64,000 bases of DNA from CAZMNY01 sp964567745 (GTDB taxonomy: Bacteria; Planctomycetota; Planctomycetia; Pirellulales; Pirellulaceae). Made by a program: the position numbers and the translations under genes. Positions 18,582 to 28,453 of this stretch are shown one piece after another. Where the stretch lies: contig CAZMNY010000001.1 in NCBI GenBank assembly GCA_964567745.1, forward strand, positions 186,001 through 250,000, given 5' to 3'. The notes beneath the pieces are model-generated. The model saw only the letters and a program-made list of their open reading frames with translations, was not told the origin of the DNA and searched no databases. How positions within the stretch are numbered: the first letter of the stretch is position 1; each line of letters begins with the position of its first letter.

Positions 18582-20989
18582 ATGAAACACCCCCAAACCT
18601 GTTGGAGCGAATCGCCAACGCATTGCTCGTTCGGCGCGCGCCGAACGTAACGCCTGTATACGAACACTCGTGGCCCTTGTCGACAGGCACGACAATCCTG
18701 CTCGTTATCTTGCTCGCCGCCGGCGCGTTTTTCATTTATTCGCGAGAAGCCTCGTCGTCAGGCAAGCTGGCTCGATGGACGATGGCGGCAATGCGTTCGG
18801 CGGCATTGGCGATTGCCATTTTCATGATGTACGGATGGATGCTCAGGCAACACCGATTGGATCTCCCCGACTTGGCATTGGTTGTTGACGTTTCCGGCAG
18901 TATGGCGACCGTCGACGCCTATCAAGATCCGTTTCGCAAGCGAAGAGTCGACACGTTGGCCAAGTCGATTGAATCCAGCCAACCATCGCGACTTGAGCTC
19001 GCCAAGGCAGCGTTTCTCTCAGGCCGTCGCCGACTGATCGATGAGCTGAACGAGCGATACAACTTAAAGCTCTATTTTGTGTCGGGCGCGACGACGTCGC
19101 AGTCAGGCGATTCGTTTGAGGAGATGCTTGCCGCTGGAAACCCGACTGGCGAACAAAGCCGACTTGGGGACGGCTTGCGCTCGGTTTTGGAGTTCCAGCG
19201 AGGGCGTCCGACTTCTAGCGTGGTATTCGTTACGGACGGCGTGACAACGGCGGGGCAATCGCTCGTCTCAGCCGCCGCGTACGCAAGGCGCACGTCGATG
19301 CATGTGTTCACCGTCGGCGCGGGCGACGACCAAACTCCCAAAGATGTTCGAGTCGGTGATTTGCTCGCAGAAGAAGTTGCCTTTGCAGGCGACCTCATCC
19401 ACTTTGACTTCAAAATCGCGTCGTCAGGGTACAAGGGCAGATCCGTTCGCGTTCGTTTGCACAAGCAGGGCGATACGCAGACGCTCGATGAAAAGACAGT
19501 CACGCTTGGTGAAAACGATGTTGCTCGAGCCGTTCGACTGTCGCATCGTCAGGAAGATCAGGGCGAATTCGTATTTGTTGTCGAAGCGGACGTGTTGGAA
19601 AAAGAGACGAACGTCGAAAACAACAGCGTTCCACGTACGATCCAGGTGCGAGAAGAAACCATTCGCGTGTTGCTCGTCCAAGAGTATCCAAGTTTTGATT
19701 TTCGTTTCCTAAAGACAATGCTCGAACGGGGACTCAAAAGAGAATCGAAAGGCCAAGAGAAACTGATCGAATTGACAACGATTCTTCAAGAATCGGACTT
19801 GGACTACGCCGAATCGGACGCTTCGGCTCAGCGAGTTTTTCCGGTCAGCCGTGACGAGCTCTTCGCATACGACGTGATTATTTTTGGCGACGTCGATCGT
19901 GGACTCTTTGGCGACTCGACCTTGGAGCTTGTCGCCGATTTTGTTCGCGAGCGAGGCGGAGGGATTGTCTTTATTGCTGGCCCGCGTCACATGCCTCTCG
20001 ACTATCGCGACACGCCGCTGGCCAGCTTGATGCCCTTCGAGCTTGCGACGGCTTCTGGGCCGCCGGTCGGCACCGTGATGGACGAGTCGTACAAGTTCCG
20101 AATGCAGGCGACCCAACTTGGCATGGCCAGCCCGCAACTTCAGGTCGGCGACAATCTAGTTGACTCGTTGAGGGCATGGCGAGAAATGCCGGACATGCAT
20201 TTTCTACTACGAACGCCAAATCTCCGCTCCGGTGCTCGGGTGCTCTTGGAGCATCAATCGAAGACCGGCCCCGACGGCGTGCCGTTGCCTCTGGTGACCA
20301 CGCAGTTCGTCGGCGCGGGAAAGGTCATTTTCCACGCTACCGACGAATCGTATCGTTGGTCGCGGCATGAAGACGGCTCCGAATACTACGACCGGTATTG
20401 GCTGCAGACAATTCGCTTCCTCAGCCGATCAAGGTTGCTGGGCGCAGACCGTGGCGCCGAGGTTCAAACCGATCGGCGTGAATATCATCGAGGCGAGACG
20501 GTGTCGCTTCGTGTTCGCTTTCTCGACGAACGAAAAGCTCCGGCCGAAGACGATGGAGTGATCGTCGTCGTCGAACAAGAGGGCGGCAAACGCCGTCAGA
20601 TTCAGTTGAGCAGAAGCGGGCTCGGACGCGGCGCGTTCGAGGCGAAAGTTGACGGACTTGCCGACGGGCGCTACCGAGCCTGGTTAGCCAACCCAACGCT
20701 CGACGGCCAACCGCCGTCGAACGAATTCGTCATCGCTCCGCCTCTCGGCGAACAGGCGCGGATTCAAATGGAACAGACAGAACTGGTGAGGACGGCGGAA
20801 CTGACCGGCGGAAAGTTCTATTATCTCGAGAATCTGGGCGATTTGCTTGACGACTTGCCCGAGGGTCGAAAAGTGCGGATTGAGTCGATGCCGCCGGAGC
20901 CCGTTTGGAATTCCAACTACCTCGCCTGCCTTTTGGTCGGTCTGATCGTCGGCGAATGGTTGCTACGAAAACGTGCTGGAATGCTATAA
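18578..20989 (+). CDS. Large VWA-domain membrane protein
   Basis: 803 residues from the ATG overlapping the BatA-like stop. Two N-terminal helices (about 30-46 and 65-85), then a VWA domain with the MIDAS start VVDVSGSM and a later VFVTDGVTT segment. A glutamine-amidotransferase-like region follows (VIIFGDVDRG, GGIVFIAGPRHMP), typical of planctomycete paralogues of this cluster. A single C-terminal helix (CLLVGLIVGEWLL) ends it. Likely forms a membrane complex with the BatA-like protein; the target is unknown. Confidence 0.87.
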   Translation: MNETPPNLLERIANALLVRRAPNVTPVYEHSWPLSTGTTILLVILLAAGAFFIYSREASSSGKLARWTMAAMRSAALAIAIFMMYGWMLRQHRLDLPDLALVVDVSGSMATVDAYQDPFRKRRVDTLAKSIESSQPSRLELAKAAFLSGRRRLIDELNERYNLKLYFVSGATTSQSGDSFEEMLAAGNPTGEQSRLGDGLRSVLEFQRGRPTSSVVFVTDGVTTAGQSLVSAAAYARRTSMHVFTVGAGDDQTPKDVRVGDLLAEEVAFAGDLIHFDFKIASSGYKGRSVRVRLHKQGDTQTLDEKTVTLGENDVARAVRLSHRQEDQGEFVFVVEADVLEKETNVENNSVPRTIQVREETIRVLLVQEYPSFDFRFLKTMLERGLKRESKGQEKLIELTTILQESDLDYAESDASAQRVFPVSRDELFAYDVIIFGDVDRGLFGDSTLELVADFVRERGGGIVFIAGPRHMPLDYRDTPLASLMPFELATASGPPVGTVMDESYKFRMQATQLGMASPQLQVGDNLVDSLRAWREMPDMHFLLRTPNLRSGARVLLEHQSKTGPDGVPLPLVTTQFVGAGKVIFHATDESYRWSRHEDGSEYYDRYWLQTIRFLSRSRLLGADRGAEVQTDRREYHRGETVSLRVRFLDERKAPAEDDGVIVVVEQEGGKRRQIQLSRSGLGRGAFEAKVDGLADGRYRAWLANPTLDGQPPSNEFVIAPPLGEQARIQMEQTELVRTAELTGGKFYYLENLGDLLDDLPEGRKVRIESMPPEPVWNSNYLACLLVGLIVGEWLLRKRAGML

Positions 20990-21058
20990 TTCGGGATCGG
21001 CGACCAACGGAGAAGCAACTGCGATTCAGATGCAATTAGAACATTCCACGGGACTGAA

Positions 21059-24000
21059 ATGTCGCATCCACTTCATCAACGCCTGAGGAAGATTGCCAGC
21101 CGAGCGCGTCGATTGACGTTCGGCCACGCGGCATGTTGGTTTGGCGTGGTGGCGATCGCAGCCTGTACCGCCGCCGGCCTGTTTGATTTTCTTATTCGTT
21201 CAGATGAGACACCGATACGGGTTGTCGCCAGCTGTGCCTTACTGGCCGCGATCGCCTGGAGCTACAATCGCTTCTTGCGACCCGCCGCTGCTAATCAGCT
21301 AAGCGACTTGCAAGTGGCCAAACGAATTGAGCGGAGGTTTCCTTCGCTTGAAGGTCAGCTCGCCAACACGGTCGCGTTCTTGGATCAGGATCCGGACGAT
21401 CCTCTCGCCGGCTCGTACGCGATGCGTCGAGCGGTGGTGTCGAAAACGATGGCCGATCTTGATGAAATCAATCTGAACGATTGCCTCGATGCGCGGTCGG
21501 TTCGGCGAGCGGTTGCGGCGGCGTTCATCGCGCTGCTTGTATTTGGCGGCATCTACGGCGCTTCGCCTCCGTCAGCGACGCACGCGGCAACTCGACTGCT
21601 GTTGCCTTGGGGAGACTTGCCGTGGCCGAGGCGCAATGCGCTGGAGTTCGTGAATCCTCCCAATGCTTTGGCCAACGGCGACGATTTTGAAGTTGAGATT
21701 ATCGACCAAAACGACAAGATGCCGCTGGATGTCGCATTCGTCATTTGGCGAGATGGCGAGAAGCCTCAAACTCGCGACGCGGGTTTTGTCGGCGGTCGGA
21801 TGATTGCCCGTGTCAACAATCTTTCCAAAAGCTTTCGCTACCGAGCCGTTGGCGGCGACGATCACGACATGGATTGGAGAAAGTTGAAAGTTGTCGACCC
21901 GCCTGGCATGACGACGTTCGCAGTGAAAGTCACGCCTCCTTCGTACAGCGGTTGGCCCAACCAAACGTTCGATCGCGACATCAGGGGGCTTGTTGGCAGC
22001 AGCTTGTCCATTGATGGCAAGGCCAATCAGCGTCTGAAAGAAGCGGCAATGGTGTTTGAGCCTGGCAGCACGGAGACAGATGTCATTCGCACGCAACTCG
22101 AAGTTGACGGCGCCATTTTTCGCAATCTAGATGCAGGCTTGCTTAGTGTCTCTGGCGAGTATTGGATTGAGCTGCTCGACGAGCGTGATGTGCGATCGGT
22201 GAAGCCGGTAAAATGGCGAGTCGAAGCGATCGAGGATGAGCCGCCCAGCGTCGGTTTTGGCGGCAGCGCGGCGCCTCGGTTCGCCACACCGACAGCCGTC
22301 GTGCCACTCAACGCCGTTGCACGAGACGACATTGCCTTGCGTGATGCGAAGCTTGTCTTCCGCCGTACCCAAGAAAGCGACGCTGAGGCTGAATCTGTCG
22401 ATGTCTGGTCACGCGCCGAAGCTCCCAAGCCCGAGGCCGATCAGCCGGTGGATGAGCGAATTGAATTGGAGCACACATGGCAGATCGACGCGGTTCCGGG
22501 CCTGCAACCGGGCGATGTGCTCGAATTCCATATCATCGGCTCGGATTTCGCAGATCAACAGGGCTCGTCTCCGTCACAACGATTGACGATCGTGTCGCGT
22601 TCCGAGTTAGAAGATCGATTGGCGAGAAACCAGGCGTTCATTCTTGAACGCATCACCGAGGCCCTGCGAGCTCAGCAAGAGTCGCGCAAGCAGATCAAAT
22701 CGCTCGAGATTCAGTGGAGTCAGACTAAGGCGTTTCGCCGCACCGATGGCGACCAATTGCAAAGCGCCGAGATGAATCAACGGCAGGTCACACGCTTGCT
22801 CGCGGGGCCGCAAGATGGCACCTTGAGCTTGATTGACGCGCTTGCCCGAGATATTGAAAACAACCGGCTCGACAATCCCGAATTGCAGCGTCGAGTCGAC
22901 CAGCTGGCTGACGGTGTCGGCGCCGTGGTCAAAACTCTGCCTGAAGTGCAGCGCCCCCTAATCAGCGCGCTCAAGGATGTGCGCCCGGCTCTGCTCGAGG
23001 TCACAGGCGATGCAAACGCCGCGATTGCTTCGACAACGGCGGACCACTTGGGCGTCGCCGGCGTCAAACAAGACGAAGTCATCGCCTCGCTTGAGCGCTT
23101 GCTCGGCGAAATGACCCAGTGGGAAAACTTTCGAAAATTCGCTCGCGAAGTCGGCCGTATTCAGCGCGAACAGGCAGACGTGGAATCTCAAAGCGATCAG
23201 GTTCGGCTGGAGACCCTCGCGCATGATGTCGACTCGCTGACGCCGGAGCAACGAGCAAAACTGCTGAGGCTCGCACAACAACAATTGGGACTTGCTCAAC
23301 GTCTGGACAAGCTGCAGGCCCGCATGGGCCAGGCGTCCGATGCGCTTCGAGACAGCGATCCGCTCACGGCTGAAACTCTCGCTGACGGCGTTGCGGCGAG
23401 CCGGCGGATGGCGACAAGCGGGCAGATGCGGGAGAGCGCAAGAAGCTTGAGCGCCAACAAAGTCGGTCAGGCCAAACAACAGCAGGTCGAAGTCAACAAA
23501 GGCCTCTCAGAGTTACTCAACATTTTAGGTAACCGCCGAGAAGATGAGCTCGATCGAAAGTTGCGCAAGCTCGGTGAAATCGATTCCGCGCTGGCCGATC
23601 TCCAATCGAGTGAGAGTCGAATTGAAAGCCAACTCAGCGACGCGGCGAAGAAGAAGGACGAAAACGAACTTCAGCGACTTTCCAAACAGCAACAGGACCT
23701 CGCCAAGCAAGCCGAGGAAACCGCAAGACGACTGGAACGTCTGGAAGCAAACAAACCTGCGGCGGCGGCCAACGACGCAGCCAAAGCAATGCAGGCATCG
23801 GGACAAGCGGGGCAACAGTCGAATCCCGAGCAAGCCGAGAAACAGGCCGAGTCCGCGCTCAAGAAACTTCAACAGGCTCGAGACGAATTGGCTGAGCAAG
23901 TTCGACAAACGCAACAGGAGCTGTTTCTCGAACGGCTGGCGAGACTCGAACAGAAAATCCGCGGGCTGGCAATGCGTCAGGAATCGATGCGCGAAACGCT

Positions 24001-24655
24001 CCGCGAGTTGAAACTTGCCAGCGAAACGGCGGAACTCGCGCCTCAACAAGAAGCGACACTCGACCGACTAGCCGAACACCAATCAGAGTTGGGCGTCGAA
24101 ACGGCCGAATTGGGAGACAAAGTCGTAGAGAGCGAAGTGTTCGCATTCGCTATCGATGCCGCTTCGCGAGAAATGGCGCGAAGCTCGAACTTCATGAGCG
24201 AGCGTCAATTGGCGGATGCAGAACTCGCGGCATCGACGGCGTTCAATCGATTACAGCAAGTGTTGAACGCACTCAAACCGGGGGAGACGAAGGATCCAAA
24301 AGATGGCGAGCCACAACAGTCGCCAGCCGAGTCGGAGAATCAGCCCAAGCCGCCCGCGGACGGAATCGACCAACTCGCTCAACTCAAACTCGTAAAACTT
24401 CTGCAGGAAGAGATTCATGGGCGAACGATGGAGCTGGAAAAACAGAGCGCAACTCGGCCGCTCTCGCCCAGCCAACTCGCAGAATACGAAGACCTTTCAC
24501 GCCAGCAGGGCAATCTGGCCGATATCATCGACAGTTTGATAAAATCGCTAGAGGAAGCCGCAGCAGCAGCCAGCGAAGGAAACCGGCCCGAGGGTGCCGA
24601 TAATCTCGATCTCGAACTGCTCGACGATCTCGAAAGTGAATTGAAGCCGAACTAA
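21059..24655 (+). CDS. 1198-residue membrane-anchored coiled-coil protein
   Basis: Three hydrophobic segments lie at the N-terminus (about 25-47, 57-74 and 148-166), followed by a beta-rich, probably extracytoplasmic region to about residue 500. From about 520 to the end the sequence is very rich in Gln, Glu, Ala, Arg and Leu with heptad character, so long coiled coils are expected. It resembles the large DUF4175-like proteins found with MoxR/BatA clusters, but I recognise no catalytic motif. It follows the VWA gene by 69 bp and probably belongs to the same complex. Confidence 0.8.
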   Translation: MSHPLHQRLRKIASRARRLTFGHAACWFGVVAIAACTAAGLFDFLIRSDETPIRVVASCALLAAIAWSYNRFLRPAAANQLSDLQVAKRIERRFPSLEGQLANTVAFLDQDPDDPLAGSYAMRRAVVSKTMADLDEINLNDCLDARSVRRAVAAAFIALLVFGGIYGASPPSATHAATRLLLPWGDLPWPRRNALEFVNPPNALANGDDFEVEIIDQNDKMPLDVAFVIWRDGEKPQTRDAGFVGGRMIARVNNLSKSFRYRAVGGDDHDMDWRKLKVVDPPGMTTFAVKVTPPSYSGWPNQTFDRDIRGLVGSSLSIDGKANQRLKEAAMVFEPGSTETDVIRTQLEVDGAIFRNLDAGLLSVSGEYWIELLDERDVRSVKPVKWRVEAIEDEPPSVGFGGSAAPRFATPTAVVPLNAVARDDIALRDAKLVFRRTQESDAEAESVDVWSRAEAPKPEADQPVDERIELEHTWQIDAVPGLQPGDVLEFHIIGSDFADQQGSSPSQRLTIVSRSELEDRLARNQAFILERITEALRAQQESRKQIKSLEIQWSQTKAFRRTDGDQLQSAEMNQRQVTRLLAGPQDGTLSLIDALARDIENNRLDNPELQRRVDQLADGVGAVVKTLPEVQRPLISALKDVRPALLEVTGDANAAIASTTADHLGVAGVKQDEVIASLERLLGEMTQWENFRKFAREVGRIQREQADVESQSDQVRLETLAHDVDSLTPEQRAKLLRLAQQQLGLAQRLDKLQARMGQASDALRDSDPLTAETLADGVAASRRMATSGQMRESARSLSANKVGQAKQQQVEVNKGLSELLNILGNRREDELDRKLRKLGEIDSALADLQSSESRIESQLSDAAKKKDENELQRLSKQQQDLAKQAEETARRLERLEANKPAAAANDAAKAMQASGQAGQQSNPEQAEKQAESALKKLQQARDELAEQVRQTQQELFLERLARLEQKIRGLAMRQESMRETLRELKLASETAELAPQQEATLDRLAEHQSELGVETAELGDKVVESEVFAFAIDAASREMARSSNFMSERQLADAELAASTAFNRLQQVLNALKPGETKDPKDGEPQQSPAESENQPKPPADGIDQLAQLKLVKLLQEEIHGRTMELEKQSATRPLSPSQLAEYEDLSRQQGNLADIIDSLIKSLEEAAAAASEGNRPEGADNLDLELLDDLESELKPN

Positions 24656-24664
24656 AGCAAAATA

Positions 24665-24703
24665 GACGAGACGTTTTTTGACGAGACGTTTTTTGACGAG
24701 ACG
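24665..24703 (+). repeat. 15-bp tandem repeat with T6 tracts
   Basis: Two full units of gacgagacgtttttt (24665-24679, 24680-24694) and the first nine bases of a third (24695-24703), between the coiled-coil gene and the 24763 gene. The T6 runs may act as terminator tails, but no stem precedes them. Confidence 0.85.
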
Positions 24704-24762
24704 AGATTCGACATGATGATCCTGTAAGAATGCACGACGACGAACATTTCAGGAACGACTCA

Positions 24763-25446
24763 ATGAATCGCCCGCGACATCCGCGATTACTTTCCATCGC
24801 TGCAAAGTGCATCGTCTGCGCCGGCCTCGCCGCTGCGCCATCCTTCGTGACAGCCGACGACGATCTCACCCGCGATCTCCTCGGTGATCTCGAAAATGAT
24901 TTGCGTAACGATTTGGCGAAGCCTCCAACGAAACCGGCTGGCGGCAAGACGAAACAGATCGAAAACAATCGAGCTGCGGGCGAAGACATCGGGGCGCCGC
25001 CATCAACGGAGAATCCGTTGGCTAAGATCATGCGTCAAATGCGGCTGGTTGAGCAGCGCATCGCGGAAGCAGACTCGACCGTAGGCACCCAGCAGATGCA
25101 GACCCGAGTATTGGTCGATCTTTCGGAACTCATTCGTCAACTGCAGGCTCAAAAATCGAAACAGAAAACGCAAAGCAAACCCAAGGACGCCAAGGCCGGA
25201 AAGACGGCGGCGAGCAAGCCCAGCGACAAACCATCGGAAGACAGCACGGATCGATTGGACAAAGCGAAAAACAAGGATACGGACAGCCTCGCTCCGGACC
25301 AACTTGTGAAGGAAGTCTGGGGCCATCTGCCTCAACAAATCGTGGAACAGATGACGCGTCAGAGCGTCGACAAGTTTTTGCCTAAGTATGAACAGTTGAT
25401 TGAGGACTATTTCCGTAGCCTCGCCGAAAGCTCGCGCGACGACTAA
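24763..25446 (+). CDS. Secreted hypothetical protein with charged linker
   Basis: 227 residues from the ATG at 24763, with a signal peptide (HPRLLSIAAK... ending near VTA-DDD). A helical segment (MRQMRLVEQRIAEADS) is followed by a Lys/Ser/Thr/Asp-rich linker at about 135-175. The C-terminal helical end contains VWGHLPQQIVEQMTRQ, with a final FLPKYEQLIEDYFRSLA. That end recurs in planctomycete proteins next to MoxR clusters as far as I recall, but I cannot name a family. It follows the coiled-coil gene and a 15-bp tandem repeat. Confidence 0.7.
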   Translation: MNRPRHPRLLSIAAKCIVCAGLAAAPSFVTADDDLTRDLLGDLENDLRNDLAKPPTKPAGGKTKQIENNRAAGEDIGAPPSTENPLAKIMRQMRLVEQRIAEADSTVGTQQMQTRVLVDLSELIRQLQAQKSKQKTQSKPKDAKAGKTAASKPSDKPSEDSTDRLDKAKNKDTDSLAPDQLVKEVWGHLPQQIVEQMTRQSVDKFLPKYEQLIEDYFRSLAESSRDD

Positions 25447-25498
25447 CTCGGAAAACTTGTGATCGCCAATTAGGGCCGGGCGTTGGCGATCGCGATAG

Positions 25499-26575
25499 AT
25501 GAGACCGAACATGAATCGACTGACATCCCAACAGCGCGCTCGGCGAATCTTTCTTCGCGGCTCATTCGTCGCCGCGGCATGCCATCTCGGAATTCCGACT
25601 TTTTCGTTCGCACAAGGCGAGGCAAAAAAGAAGCGCCCTAAGCTTATTGATAAGCCGACTCGCGAGTCGATCGACAAGGGGCTGGCCTTTCTCGCCAAAC
25701 AGCAGAACGACGATGGTTCGATGGGCCGCACGGCCTATGGTCAAAACGTGGCGGTCTGCAGCCTGAGCGGTATGGCGTGGATGGCGTCCGGCCACATGCC
25801 GGGTCGAGGCATGTATGGCGCGGAGGTGAATCGTTCGATCGCCTTCGTCCTTGAGAATGCACAGCCAAGCGGGTTCATCAACGCAAACCGAGGCGCCAGT
25901 CACGGGCCGATGTACGGCCATGGATTCGCCACTCTGTTTCTGGCCGAGGCCTATGGAATGTCGCCGAACCGTGATGTTCGCGAAAAGCTTTCCGCCGCAG
26001 TGAAGCTGATCATCGGCACTCAAAACAAAGAGGGAGGCTGGCGCTACCATCCTCAAAGACGGGATGCGGACATCTCCGTTACGATTTGCCAAGTGATGGC
26101 CTTACGCGCCGCCCGAAACGCGGGGATACATGTTCCCAATGAAACGATCGACCGCTGCACCGACTTCGTCAAGCGATGCCAGAACGACGACGGCGGGTTT
26201 ATGTATATGCTGTCCCAGCCAGGCGACAGCCGGTTCCCTCGCAGCGCGGCCGGAGTTGTCGCGTTGTACAGTGCGGGCATCTACGAAGGCGAGGAAATCG
26301 AAAAGACGCTGAGATATTTAGATCGGTTCGAAGCGTTGAGTGGCAGCAGGCCCAGCGGCCACTTCTACTATGGCCACTACTACGCGATTCAAGCGATGTG
26401 GCATACCGGCGGCGATAAGTTCGATCGGTGGTATCGCTCCATTCGCAAAGACCTTTTGGCTCGCCAACGCGCATCCGGCGCCTGGCTCGATGAAATCGGC
26501 ACCGAATACGCTACCGCAATGGCCTCGATCATTCTGCAAATGCCCAATAACTATCTGCCGATATTCCAGCGATGA
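25499..26575 (+). CDS. Secreted prenyltransferase/squalene-cyclase-like toroid protein
   Basis: 358 residues. The N-terminus holds a Tat-like signal (ARRIFLRGSF, then a short hydrophobic run ending in SFAQ). The mature part has repeated motifs of alpha/alpha toroid proteins: GLAFLAKQQNDDGSMG, LIIGTQNKEGGWRYHPQ and CQNDDGGFMYML. These are the QW/GGW-like repeats of terpene cyclases and protein prenyltransferases. The catalytic DxDD motif of squalene-hopene cyclase is not visible, so a structural or binding role is likely. The stop overlaps the next gene by 4 bp. Confidence 0.85.
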   Translation: MRPNMNRLTSQQRARRIFLRGSFVAAACHLGIPTFSFAQGEAKKKRPKLIDKPTRESIDKGLAFLAKQQNDDGSMGRTAYGQNVAVCSLSGMAWMASGHMPGRGMYGAEVNRSIAFVLENAQPSGFINANRGASHGPMYGHGFATLFLAEAYGMSPNRDVREKLSAAVKLIIGTQNKEGGWRYHPQRRDADISVTICQVMALRAARNAGIHVPNETIDRCTDFVKRCQNDDGGFMYMLSQPGDSRFPRSAAGVVALYSAGIYEGEEIEKTLRYLDRFEALSGSRPSGHFYYGHYYAIQAMWHTGGDKFDRWYRSIRKDLLARQRASGAWLDEIGTEYATAMASIILQMPNNYLPIFQR

Positions 26576-28065
26576 TTCAATCGTCTATTTTCGCACCTCG
26601 AGCTCACGGTACTAGCGCTACAGCAGCGCATCGCGGAGTGCGCCATTCGCGGCTTGTGTTCCTTGTTCTGTTCGCACTGTCCGCACCCTCTTCGCTTGCG
26701 GCTCAAGAACGACTCGCGTCGCCAATCGCTTCCTTTCATATGCTCGATGGCCGAACTGTGTCGGGTGCCGTCGTCGGTATCGAACCCGATTGGACCATCG
26801 TTGCTGCTCGACCCGTCGCGATTCCATCTCAAGATTCGAAAGCTGACATCAGCGCAACGAAGAAGCCTGCCAAGATCGCCGGCGACACGACCTTTCGTGT
26901 CAAGATTTCCGAGCTGGCGTATTGGGGACAACAAAGAGAGACATCCAATCCATTCGTCGTGTTGGTCGACGGAAGCCAGGTTGCCGGTGATTTGATTCGG
27001 TTCGGCCGGAAGCAGCTAACCGTCGGCATCGACTACGAAGTTTTTTCACAGCGATCGATCTGGGAGCCGGCGGACATTCCGCTGGCGATGGTTCGCGGTG
27101 TCGTTTTCCAACCGCCGGGCGATTTGGGCGAACGAGACCGTTTGCAAACATGGATGCATTCGCCCAAAGTCAGGACAGATCGGCTTCGCTTGACCAATGG
27201 CGATGAGCTTTCTGGCACCGCTCTGAGGATTTCTTTGCAGCCCCAACCAGTAGAGCTCGAAACGAAGGACGGCTCGAGAGCGCCAGCCGGAGCGGCTACG
27301 GCGCGTGACCCGCTCGAGATTGAAGCCGAGAACAAGCGAGTTTTTTGGTTCAAGACGAGCGGGCGAGAGACGGCTGCGCCTATCGAATTCGTTCGAGCCG
27401 TGGCATTGAATCCCGCCACAGCCAAACACCCGGGCCGCGAGCAGACGGCCGTGACATTAGCATTTCGTGACGGTAGTCGACTCGTCGCAAGAGGTGTCGA
27501 CATTCGTGATGATCGCGTTGTCGTTACGACGGCGTGTGGAGCAAGTTTGACGACAAGTCGCGAGCGATTTATTCGACAACTGCTCGTAATTCAGCCGCTC
27601 CAATCCGACCGAGTCGATTATCTGTCGGACCTCGATTCGCTGGCCTATCGCCATGTGCCTTTTCTCGCAACGAGCTGGCCGAAGTTCGGCAAGGACCAGA
27701 GTGTCAAGGGCGGACGACTTCGCTCGGCGAACGCCAGCCACGACAAGGGCATTTCGATGCATAGCGCGTCGCGGCTCGCCTACGACTTGAAGAGACCTTA
27801 CGCTCGCTTTCAAGCCGAGCTGGCGATCGACGATTCCGTCGGCGATTCGGGCAGCGTGGTCTTCCGCGTCTACATCGATAAGGGTGACGGCAAATTCGCT
27901 GCGGCTTACGCAAGCCCCATCGTACGCGGTGGCCAGCTCCCTCTGTCGATTTCAGTCGACATTCGAGGCGCCAAGCGACTGGCGTTAATCGTCGACTTCT
28001 CCGATCGCGGCGATTCCGGTGATCACGCCAACTGGCTCAACGCGCGGCTCGTTCTCGATCGCTAA
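26572..28065 (+). CDS. Secreted NPCBM/NEW2-domain protein
   Basis: 497 residues. A signal peptide covers about residues 24-45 (LVFLVLFALSAPSSLAAQ). The C-terminal third matches the NPCBM (novel putative carbohydrate-binding module) pattern: KGISMHSASRLAYDL, GSVVFRVYIDG-like spacing and a final DHANWLNARLVL. The middle part repeats a short SH3-like segment (VDGSQVAGDLIRFGRKQL; LTNGDELSGTALRI). Probably a cell-surface glycan-binding protein. It overlaps the toroid gene by 4 bp, so the two may work together. Confidence 0.85.
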   Translation: MIQSSIFAPRAHGTSATAAHRGVRHSRLVFLVLFALSAPSSLAAQERLASPIASFHMLDGRTVSGAVVGIEPDWTIVAARPVAIPSQDSKADISATKKPAKIAGDTTFRVKISELAYWGQQRETSNPFVVLVDGSQVAGDLIRFGRKQLTVGIDYEVFSQRSIWEPADIPLAMVRGVVFQPPGDLGERDRLQTWMHSPKVRTDRLRLTNGDELSGTALRISLQPQPVELETKDGSRAPAGAATARDPLEIEAENKRVFWFKTSGRETAAPIEFVRAVALNPATAKHPGREQTAVTLAFRDGSRLVARGVDIRDDRVVVTTACGASLTTSRERFIRQLLVIQPLQSDRVDYLSDLDSLAYRHVPFLATSWPKFGKDQSVKGGRLRSANASHDKGISMHSASRLAYDLKRPYARFQAELAIDDSVGDSGSVVFRVYIDKGDGKFAAAYASPIVRGGQLPLSISVDIRGAKRLALIVDFSDRGDSGDHANWLNARLVLDR

Positions 28066-28453
28066 CGGAATCCCTTTTTACGACCGCCAGACGCGTAAGG
28101 GGTCAATCGTTTAACCCCGTTTAACCCGTCGCCGCAGGCAAGGCGAACCATACAGCTCAACAACGACTGTCAAACTGGTGGCACACCGAACTGACAACTC
28201 GATCGGGAAAGCGCCGAAGCGAGTCGCCAAAAGCAAGCCATAAGCACGACAAAACCAATGGTCGATGTAGAGCATCAAGAATCGTTTCTTGCCCAAATTG
28301 ACTTGCTAGCCGTGACGGAAATTCGCATCCGCCTCCCCCTTTGACAAGTCGTGAGTTCGCCTCTAGGACTATCCGTTTCACACCCAACTTGTGGGCTTCC
28401 TTATCGGCTAACTCGCCGATGGCCCGAGTTGACAAGACACTGGAGGTTCAGAG
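28066..28453. other. Gene-free stretch, 388 bp
   Basis: Holds the 37-bp repeat copy and, near 28400-28420, a small hairpin (ATCGGC with GCCGAT). A 92-codon minus-strand frame (28157-28435) has no recognised relative. The promoter of the heme-motif gene should be here but no clear -35/-10 pair was found. Confidence 0.5.
28107..28143. repeat. 37-bp interspersed repeat, copy 1
   Basis: 36 of 37 bases match the copy at 63546-63582. It lies 42 bp after the NPCBM gene. The two copies are in the same orientation, 35 kb apart, and both sit in gene-free DNA. Confidence 0.85.

Noticed and set aside
28157..28435. 92-codon minus-strand frame after the NPCBM gene
   Set aside because: Parts look protein-like (LADKEAHKLGVKRIVLEAN) but there is no RBS, no recognised relative and the rest is unconvincing; may be a gene remnant.
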